Positions 18,501-23,451 of a stretch of DNA of 36,635 nucleotides are shown here, piece by piece. The stretch covers positions 1 through 36,635 of the forward strand of contig DAIRGS010000034.1 of NCBI GenBank assembly GCA_036794395.1, in the 5' to 3' direction. The notes below the pieces were generated by a model. The model saw nothing but the letters and a program-made list of their open reading frames with translations, was not told where the DNA came from and made no database searches. The position numbers and the translations under genes are program-made. Each line of letters starts with the position of its first letter. Position 1 is the stretch's first letter. Source of the DNA: DASXMX01 sp036794395 (lineage in GTDB: Bacteria; Planctomycetota; Phycisphaerae; Tepidisphaerales; Tepidisphaeraceae).

Positions 18501-18618
18501 CTACCTCCTCGTCCGACCCACCATCATCCGCAACGTGGCCCCTGAACAAAAGCAATTCCCCCTCATCAAAGGCGAAAATCCCGGACTCAACGACGCCGCA
18601 CCGCGATTGAATAGATGA
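15577..18618 (+). CDS. M56 (BlaR1-type) metalloprotease fused to secretin-like extracytoplasmic domains (module 1)
   Basis: A 1013-residue protein. Residues 1-390 are a BlaR1-like M56 peptidase: paired N-terminal membrane helices, a third near 154-180, zinc site HELTH (254-258) with third ligand E295 in DRELARD, and a last helix at 369-388. Instead of a penicillin-binding sensor, about 620 extracytoplasmic residues follow. They hold a secretin-plug-like VPVLSEMPIVGRLF (418-431), a TPR-like segment, a secretin/TonB short N-domain (about 569-650) ending VVRVYDIRDLL, an N1-like IITQTPENHKQVAALL, and the secretin-core hallmark IPNGGTVLLGGL (from 937) with a closing YLLVRPTII. ATG 15577 directly follows the BlaI gene. 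It probably senses envelope export and relays by proteolysis (inference). Confidence 0.9.
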   Translation: MFDPGTFGLNTASTLSWLARTSLSAAGIAAVVIVIQLACGRWISPAWRYRLWAIVVIRLLLPALPSSPASLANLNLADRATSLWTRIKPVRVIADSNRPTLPGVVRPPGQSITDKTSNNGITVTVVTEPMMFPSTVMPPLQPAPPSAVPKVNLLPQLALIGWAIVESGLLLRLVIANIALWKRLKRGVAVEDPEVLSLLQECCAEAGVKSPPALLITSAVSAPAAAGVAKPCILIPPGLFDGLSRGEQRLVLLHELTHIRRHDVAANWVFALIQIVHWFNPILWLAFARLRADRELARDAMVLSLSKQNNPRDYVDTLLKLTESLASRKLTHLLLPPKPQVAVGMYGNKYGLKRRLHMITRFPQSPRRMDWTGPALAVVLAGALLTNARSQSTNDNPQSPTTRPTESKLPMERHAVKVPVLSEMPIVGRLFVNQVESPASQPADRSLIPLLRRQARHEMDAGKYLEALLTINQILSLDPKDDYAVGVKPLLEDKIKFASQRQYLRYPTDRPDVSQTPYNEAAAAQKTDAAGPVQGKSAGAPVPKELLSKNDRDAISQLDRTLPALQFDAVGFTDVIDFMRDISGANILVNWKALEAAGIDRNTPVNASLRNIKFSKALSIILESVGGGGVKLGYSVDDGVITVSTKDDLLRNVVVRVYDIRDLLVVIPDYSAVESVNPAPTTRPVTRDDRVTSLTKLIRDAVDPLSWKEKGGAVGAMRELDGQLIITQTPENHKQVAALLDTVRESRSLQVSVEARYLNCDQQIIRDLMDQWNRAVAPPKSVDANPTTQPAATPSTGKNFTGVFLNDAQVTQLMHLQQTSPESIIITSPRLTLFSGQHAYVKVSTSRAYLAGYTPTTKGDGEIRYEPVVKSVDPGVTMDVIATVSSDRTAVTVALHPKVSTFLGFTRTPWAGSPRNVELMVQEPHVKTSELQTTVTIPNGGTVLLGGLEDPGIGGLNADDNSPPPPPRPGSPRGVYLLVRPTIIRNVAPEQKQFPLIKGENPGLNDAAPRLNR

Positions 18619-18694
18619 CCGCGCGGAATCACTCGCCGCCAACCAAATTCATACCGCGCCGCGTCCACCCCAATCGCCCCGTCCCACTCCAATA

Positions 18695-18760
18695 ACCCCC
18701 CACGCCGGGCGTACAGCGGTACTCCGCGCCACCCCGGCTTCTCAGAGCGCAGCAATTCCA
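18695..18760. repeat. Copy 2 of the dispersed CCCCCACGCCGG repeat
   Basis: It shows the same order of blocks as at 13414-13475: CCCCCACGCCGG, GTACTC, GCGCC, CCCCGG, CTC, AGCGC, GCAATTCC. It sits in the 226-base space between two convergent genes, where I see nothing else. Confidence 0.7.
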
Positions 18761-18844
18761 ACCTCGCCGAACCATCGCAATACCGGTTTTAGCTCCCCCC
18801 AAGAAACCACATCCGCGCAAATTCACCCAGGGTTATTCAGGTAA

Positions 18845-19378
18845 TCACGTCTCAACTGAAACCGTATGCACGCCTGCGATGGAGCGATCGGACCTAACGA
18901 ATCCAAGCACGTAAACATCCACCCGCACTTCCCCGTCTCCCACGCGGAACACAGCCGGCTGATCAAGCATTGACTCAATCGTCCGTCTCAGCGCCTCATA
19001 CCGCGCCGCCTCATCCGCATCCTTCAAGGGCGAAAAAAACTCATCCACCGAAACCCCCTTCACCCTCCGCCCTTTCACAACGTGGTCACCCAACACCATC
19101 CCCAAATCACCCCCCCCAGGATTCTCCCACCTCACAACCTCGAACGGCTCATCCGACTCACTCGGATACGTCAACCCCTCGATCGCATTCCCCAACAAAG
19201 CAATCGGATCAGCCCCCGCCGGAGACGGATTCGTTCTCCCAACGGACGCATTTCCCCTCTTCTCCGTGTTCTCTCTTCGAGCCTGAGCCTCAGCCCGCGA
19301 CGAGCTCGGTCGAGTCGAGCCGAAGGCCGTGCCTCCGTGGTGAAACAAGTATTTCCGTATTGCATCAAACATCTTCAC
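18845..19378 (-). CDS. NuiA-type nuclease A inhibitor
   Basis: A 177-residue protein whose core (about 56-175) matches the nuclease A inhibitor family: ALLGNAIEGLTYPSESDEPFEVVRW, where S73-E74-S75-D76 and the following PFE are the family signature. A strand/helix region EALRRTIESML and a C-terminal VDVYVLGFV strand follow. NuiA of Anabaena binds and blocks the sugar-non-specific nuclease NucA. Here the neighbour is just such a nuclease, and the inhibitor GTG start at 19378 overlaps its TGA stop (GTGA); ATG 19372 is an alternative. The N-terminal 50 residues are low-complexity and Arg/Ser rich. Confidence 0.85.
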   Translation of the reverse strand: MKMFDAIRKYLFHHGGTAFGSTRPSSSRAEAQARRENTEKRGNASVGRTNPSPAGADPIALLGNAIEGLTYPSESDEPFEVVRWENPGGGDLGMVLGDHVVKGRRVKGVSVDEFFSPLKDADEAARYEALRRTIESMLDQPAVFRVGDGEVRVDVYVLGFVRSDRSIAGVHTVSVET

Positions 19379-20370
19379 CCCGCCTCCCTCTCATGACTCA
19401 TCGGCCTGGGCGGCGAAATCGGCTTATCATCCAGTTTTTGTCGCAGCCCCCCCGCCACGTCCGGCCGAAGCTTATCGAAAAAATGATAGCCCGTTTTCAA
19501 CTCAATCGCCGCCGGCGTCGTGCGATAAATATCCCACGCTTCACCCACGGCCGTATTGTCATTAGGCATGTCGATGGCAATCACGCGCGTACTTGAATCA
19601 ACCTTGGCCAGATCGTCGGAAACCCCTCCCTCCGGAACAACCACCACAACCTTCCAACATTCACTCGGCACCGTCACCATCGCACCCTTCACCAGCGCCC
19701 GCTTGCTCCCCCGGCTCCCAGTTCCACCCTCACCATACGGTCCCGAAATCACGTAAAGGTGGTTATACGCCTTCACCAGATCCCGGCAATACACCTCGAA
19801 CTGCGCCCAGGCCTTCTGGTTCACGCTCGGCGCCTGCGGAATGATGTTGGTCATGACAAACGTCGAGTAGCTCATATCGGTGTTGGCCGCCCGATCCGAA
19901 TGCGGGCACATGTGCCCCCGATCGAATCCCGACCCCGAATAATCCGAAGTCTTCACTACATTAAAACCAGCCGGCAGTTCGGGATCGGAATCGAAGATTT
20001 GTTTGCGCGGCGCATCGCCCAGATCGGCGGTCGTCACCTGCCAGCTGACCCAATTCGGCGTCCCCTTCTGGTTGTTATATGAAAGCACATAATAAGGCTT
20101 CACCATCAGGTAATTATCACGATCCCCGGCGTTGGCCCCGCTCGGATTCCCCAGCAGCAGGTTGACATTCTCAACGATCGGCGGCGTTTGCAGCGTTTGC
20201 TGATATCGCCAGTACAAAACCCCGGCCACAATCGCACAGCACGTCAGCAGTACGATGACAACCAACTGCGCGCGACGGCTCAGCTTCTGAAACCCAATCA
20301 CCGATGCATTGATAGCCGCGTCAATTTCGCGCGAGTCGAATCCGTCCGACGGGGAACTTCTCCTGGGCAT
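19375..20370 (-). CDS. Membrane-anchored NucA-type DNA/RNA non-specific endonuclease
   Basis: A 331-residue nuclease of the beta-beta-alpha-metal (NucA/endonuclease G) family. A single hydrophobic anchor (34-54, preceded by SRRAQ) suggests a type II membrane protein with the catalytic domain outside the cytosol. The motif DRGH (150-153) carries the general-base His H153. The magnesium-binding Asn is expected at N184 in the SVNQKAW segment, with TNIIPQAP just before. NPSGANAGDRDNYLM opens the domain, as in NucA. The ATG at 20370 was chosen. The inhibitor gene follows with a four-base overlap, so the two are probably made together. Confidence 0.92.
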   Translation of the reverse strand: MPRRSSPSDGFDSREIDAAINASVIGFQKLSRRAQLVVIVLLTCCAIVAGVLYWRYQQTLQTPPIVENVNLLLGNPSGANAGDRDNYLMVKPYYVLSYNNQKGTPNWVSWQVTTADLGDAPRKQIFDSDPELPAGFNVVKTSDYSGSGFDRGHMCPHSDRAANTDMSYSTFVMTNIIPQAPSVNQKAWAQFEVYCRDLVKAYNHLYVISGPYGEGGTGSRGSKRALVKGAMVTVPSECWKVVVVVPEGGVSDDLAKVDSSTRVIAIDMPNDNTAVGEAWDIYRTTPAAIELKTGYHFFDKLRPDVAGGLRQKLDDKPISPPRPMSHEREAG

Positions 20371-20413
20371 GATTCCCAAAGCATATCCGCGGCGACGCCA
20401 TCACAACACCGCC

Positions 20414-20564
20414 ACCAATAAGCGTAATTGTATAGCGCTCAAACCCCCGAGTTTTCAGGCCTTTTTCGAAAGTCCGAGCGAAAACGGAGTCGATTTTCGA
20501 CACCGAAACGTTCAAAATCCCCGAAAAACCTTCGATTTCAGCGCTATGCAATTACCAATAAGCG
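20414..20564. mobile_element. MITE-like element 1 with terminal inverted repeats and direct-repeat flanks
   Basis: The terminal inverted repeats are TAATTGTATAGCGCT (20425-20439) and its complement at 20540-20554, 14 of 15 matching. The element is flanked by identical ACCAATAAGCG at 20414-20424 and 20554-20564, as expected for a target-site duplication of about 10-11 bp. It is about 130 bp and encodes nothing. It lies 55 bases upstream of the nuclease start, so it may affect that promoter. Confidence 0.6.
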
Positions 20565-20618
20565 AGGCCCACCGGAGCAGGTCGATCGCATGTTCTTAGG
20601 CCCGCAACTCAATTTGGG

Positions 20619-20681
20619 AGTGCGAGGCTCCGACCGAGCCAATCGGACCTGACAAAATGCGCTCGTCGGGAGCCTCGCACT
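20619..20681. repeat. AGTGCGAGGCTCC inverted repeat
   Basis: AGTGCGAGGCTCC at 20619-20631 pairs perfectly with 20669-20681. The same GGGAGTGCGAGG string recurs inverted at 20848-20858 and directly at 31740-31751, so it is a dispersed family. Confidence 0.7.
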
Positions 20682-20855
20682 GGGCTGATGAAAACCCCCG
20701 ATTTTTGAGCGAAATTCGAGGGTAGGCGCTGACGATGTGTTGTTGGTGCGGGCCGGCGCACAAGTCATGGCCTTGCCAAAGGATAGGCATCGCATTGCGC
20801 GCAATAGATTCCGGATGAAACAGTCCCGAGGTTTTCATCAGCCCAGCCTCGCACT
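20671..20855. mobile_element. MITE-like element 2 inserted in an AGTGCGAGG repeat
   Basis: The perfect inverted ends are CTGGGCTGATGAAAAC (20680-20695) and its complement (20831-20846). The element body of about 163 bp is bracketed by identical AGCCTCGCACT at 20671-20681 and 20845-20855. It carries no open frame but has an ATTGCGCGCAAT palindrome inside. It shares AAACCCCCGA with element 1 just inside the left end, so the two may be related. The direct repeats belong to the host repeat, which fits insertion with target duplication. Confidence 0.6.
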
Positions 20856-20920
20856 CCCAAGAAAGGCATATGCAATTGCCCCGTCCACTTAAGAGTGCAT
20901 CACACGTCAGACAGCCCTCT

Positions 20921-20960
20921 TCTCCCTCCACCGGTATGCCCGGGGGAGGGTTGGGGAGGG
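20921..20960. repeat. CTCCCTCC/GGGGGAGGG palindromic repeat
   Basis: Palindromic pyrimidine/purine repeat around CCGGTATGCCCGG. An inverted relative lies at 21345-21377, just before the RNA ligase start. Confidence 0.5.
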
Positions 20961-20976
20961 GGCCTGCGAGACACCC

Positions 20977-21246
20977 GCTAAATGACCGTGCGCGATTCAG
21001 CGACATTGCATTTAAGTGGCACGGGTTTCTAACCCGTGTTTGGCCGAGCCGCGGGTCCAGCGACGGGTGGTATGTGGGAAAACCAACGTGCCGAATCGGG
21101 CATCTTCTTCCGAACAATCAGAAGGTCGCCCGCATGTCGAAACTTGTTTTTCCCACATCAGACCCGGCACCGATGGTCATCCCCCTCGATCATGGCTTAC
21201 AAAGCCATGTCACGAAAAGGCGCGGAATCGCGCACGGTCATTTAGC
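20977..21246. repeat. 270-bp unit with perfect 22-bp inverted ends enclosing two REP-like hairpins
   Basis: Positions 20977-20998 and 21225-21246 are perfect inverted copies (22 bp). Inside are hairpins CACGGGTT-TCT-AACCCGTG (21020-21038) and, on the other strand, CATGGCTT-ACA-AAGCCATG (21191-21209). The two halves are inverted members of one repeat family, like paired REP units (BIME). The left half is homologous to 36488-36580. No open frame stands out within it. Confidence 0.7.
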
Positions 21247-21344
21247 AAAAGGAATTCAAAAGCCTATGTGTCTATGTGTCCAATCTTGGCCTGCAGAACC
21301 GTCCCTGGACTATGCGTGCATCTATCAATCGCTCAAGAAACTGC

Positions 21345-21377
21345 TCCCTGCCCTCCCCCGGCGTACCGGTGGAGGGA
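21345..21377. repeat. Inverted relative of the CTCCC/GGGAGGG repeat
   Basis: CTCCCTGCCCTCCCCCGG through GGTGGAGGG matches the reverse complement of 20921-20960. Its GGAGGG may double as a distant ribosome-binding site for the RNA ligase ATG at 21387. Confidence 0.45.
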
Positions 21378-21386
21378 ATAAGAGCA

Positions 21387-22661
21387 ATGAGCGCCGCCGG
21401 CGGTGTCACGCAGTCACCGCTTGATCAAGCATATACTTACCCGTCAATGTCCTTCTCAACTCCGGGCCCGGCGAGGTGCATTGTGGCGTTTGATCATCAT
21501 TTAATTCGCGCCGTGTACGGCAGACATCCCGCGCGGGAAATGCCCTTCGACCAGTTGCACGCGGGACTCATGGCCGCCGAGCGGAATCAGAATGTCGTCG
21601 TGTCGCGCGCCCAGGGCCTCGAGCAATTCATGTACACCAATGGATGCCGGTTCGAAAACCGCTGGGACGTTTTCTCCCTGATTTCACGAGGCCTCATTCT
21701 CGACACCGCCGCAAAACGCGTCGTCGCCACGCCGTTCCCCAAATTCTTCAACTTCGGCGAACTGTTCGCCACGCTCCCTGATGAACCCTTCGAAGTCACC
21801 GAAAAGATCGATGGCTCGCTCGGCGTACTGTTCCACCACGCCGGCCGGTGGCGCGTCGCCACCAAGGGTTCCCTCATCAGCGACCAGGCGGCCTGGGCAA
21901 CCGATTACGTCGCCCAGCGCGTGGACGTCAATCAGCTCGTGCCAGGCACGACCTACCTCGTCGAAATCGTTTACCGCCTCAATCGGATCGTGATCAAATA
22001 CGATTTCGAAGAATTGATTCTGCTCGGCGCTTACGACGAAAGCGGGTGCGAATTGCCACGCTCCGAACTCCAAGCTATCGCGACCAACGCCAATCTGCGT
22101 CTCGTCGCCGCACACTCCTATTCATCCGTCGACCAACTACTTGAACTCGCCCGCGGCCTGCCGCGCGATCGCGAAGGCTTCGTCCTGAAATTCGGAAGCG
22201 GACTGCGTATCAAGCTCAAAGGCGAGCAATATTGCCGAATCCACAAGCTCATCTCCCAGTGCACGCCCCTGGCATTGTGGGAAGCCATGTCCAACGCGGA
22301 AAACCTCGATCAGCTCCGTCTTGAACTCCCCGAGGAAATGACCCGCGACTTCGACCTCATTCGCGGCGTTTTGGACCAGCGCCTCGCGGCTCTGGTGTCG
22401 GAGGTGCAAGCGGCCGTTGCACGCACCTCCAACATGGACAATAAGGCCGTCGGCCTGCTCGTACAGGACACCCGGAACTGGCTCACCCCCGTTCAGCGAA
22501 AGTTCCTTTTCCAGGCACGCAAAGCCCAATTCTTCGAACGCCTCCACGAGTCCGGCGAATGCCGCCGCCGAGCCTTTGCCTTGCTCCGCCCCGATCGCAA
22601 TGAGCTGCCCGGCTATGAACCCACAAACGCCATGACCCGCTTCCAGCACGAAAGCGGGTAA
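21387..22661 (+). CDS. T4 Rnl1-type RNA ligase
   Basis: A 424-residue ATP-dependent RNA ligase of the T4 Rnl1 type, joining 5'-phosphate and 3'-OH RNA ends through an enzyme-AMP intermediate. Motifs: SRGLILD then KFFNFGE upstream of motif I TEKIDGSLG (nucleophile K140), a motif III/IIIa-like YLVEIVYRLNRIV, motif IV EGFVLKF, and motif V RIKLKGEQY (K276, K278). A helical C-terminal domain of about 130 residues follows. The start is uncertain: ATG 21387 is chosen, and ATG 21447 would drop 20 residues. The first residues derive from repeat DNA. No kinase-phosphatase or RNA-repair partner is adjacent. Confidence 0.85.
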   Translation: MSAAGGVTQSPLDQAYTYPSMSFSTPGPARCIVAFDHHLIRAVYGRHPAREMPFDQLHAGLMAAERNQNVVVSRAQGLEQFMYTNGCRFENRWDVFSLISRGLILDTAAKRVVATPFPKFFNFGELFATLPDEPFEVTEKIDGSLGVLFHHAGRWRVATKGSLISDQAAWATDYVAQRVDVNQLVPGTTYLVEIVYRLNRIVIKYDFEELILLGAYDESGCELPRSELQAIATNANLRLVAAHSYSSVDQLLELARGLPRDREGFVLKFGSGLRIKLKGEQYCRIHKLISQCTPLALWEAMSNAENLDQLRLELPEEMTRDFDLIRGVLDQRLAALVSEVQAAVARTSNMDNKAVGLLVQDTRNWLTPVQRKFLFQARKAQFFERLHESGECRRRAFALLRPDRNELPGYEPTNAMTRFQHESG

Positions 22662-22799
22662 ACTTCTTCGTCACAGGTACGCGCGTCAGCGCCTGGCGCG
22701 ATGGGTGTACCTGATTAATAAGATTGTGCAGAACCACGCCTCACTCACAAATTCATCTCAGGCAATTCGCCCCCAACTAGCCCCCCCACGCAGAACAAT

Positions 22800-22861
22800 C
22801 CCCCACGCCGGGGCACAGCTGTACTCAGCGCCGCCCCGGATCCTCCCAGCGCTGCCATTTC
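22800..22861. repeat. Copy 3 of the dispersed CCCCCACGCCGG repeat
   Basis: Same block order as copies 1 and 2: CCCCCACGCCGG, GTACTC, GCGCC, CCCCGG, CTCCC, AGCGC. It is non-coding here. Confidence 0.7.
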
Positions 22862-22990
22862 TCTCACGGCGCATCCCGCTGATATTACCACCCCCGCCCC
22901 CACCATTCAGTTAACCCCAATCACGCAAAGACATCCAAGCTAAGCCCTCATACCTGGCCCGCCGACCGAACCCATCTCACTCATAATCCT

Positions 22991-23029
22991 ACGAAACTTT
23001 TCGTTGACTATACGAAATCATTCGTATAG
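22991..23029. promoter_or_regulatory. Two operator dyads (ACGAA/TTCGT) and promoter of the second BlaI gene
   Basis: ACGAAA-CT-TTTCGT (22991-23004) and CTATACGAA-ATCA-TTCGTATAG (23008-23029) are perfect dyads sharing ACGAA/TTCGT half-sites, with centres 21 bp (two helical turns) apart. TTGACT (23004-23009) can serve as the -35, with TATAGC (23025) or TAGCAT (23027) as the -10, placing the second dyad between the promoter elements. This sequence class differs from the TTAC-N4-GTAA sites of module 1, suggesting the two regulators do not cross-talk. Confidence 0.75.
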
Positions 23030-23061
23030 CATGCTGCCCCAACACTGGCATCGGAGGTTAT

Positions 23062-23451
23062 CTGGCACGATTCACTTCATCCCGCCCCACCGACTCTGAA
23101 CTGGCGATTTTGCGAATTCTCTGGGACCGCGGCCCCAGCACCGTCCGGGAAGTTTGCGCGCAGCTCAACCGCGATCGCCGCACCGGCTATACTACCGCCC
23201 TCAAGCTCATGCAGATCATGTTTGAAAAAGGCACGGTCACCCGTGATGAGCGCGAGCAGTCTCACGTTTACGCCGCGAAACAATCTGAGCGCCAGACCCA
23301 GCGCCTGCTCCTGCGAGACCTCGCCGACCGCGCCTTCGGCGGCTCCGCACGCCGTCTCATTCTGGGCGCATTGTCCGCCAAAAAAGTATCCGCTGAAGAA
23401 CTCTCCGAAATCCGAACACTTCTCGACCAGATGGAAGGAGGCTCGCGATGA
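23062..23451 (+). CDS. BlaI/MecI/CopY family transcriptional repressor (module 2), apparent CTG start
   Basis: A 129-residue repressor. The N-terminus reads (M)ARFTSSRPTDSELAILRILW, which matches the typical BlaI start. It continues RGPSTVREV...GYTTALKLMQIMFEKGTV with the wing and an EELSEIRTLLDQME dimer helix. No ATG, GTG or TTG lies in frame upstream of this conserved stretch. CTG at 23062 follows GGAGG (23053-23057) by four bases, so CTG is the probable initiator. A TTG at 23110 would remove the conserved first helix. The stop overlaps the M56 start by four bases (ATGA). Confidence 0.85.
   Translation: MARFTSSRPTDSELAILRILWDRGPSTVREVCAQLNRDRRTGYTTALKLMQIMFEKGTVTRDEREQSHVYAAKQSERQTQRLLLRDLADRAFGGSARRLILGALSAKKVSAEELSEIRTLLDQMEGGSR

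Larger units (their letters stand above)
22662..23061. other. Intergenic region between the RNA ligase and BlaI module 2
   Basis: It holds an inverted repeat CAGGTAC...GTACCTG (22674-22713) shortly after the ligase stop that could be a weak terminator without a T-tract, repeat copy 3, and the operator of the second BlaI gene. No coding signal seen. Confidence 0.5.

Noticed and set aside
20401..21380. Possible CRISPR array in the repeat-rich island
   Set aside because: The repeats are inverted and of several families with irregular spacing; there are no regularly spaced identical direct repeats and no cas genes.
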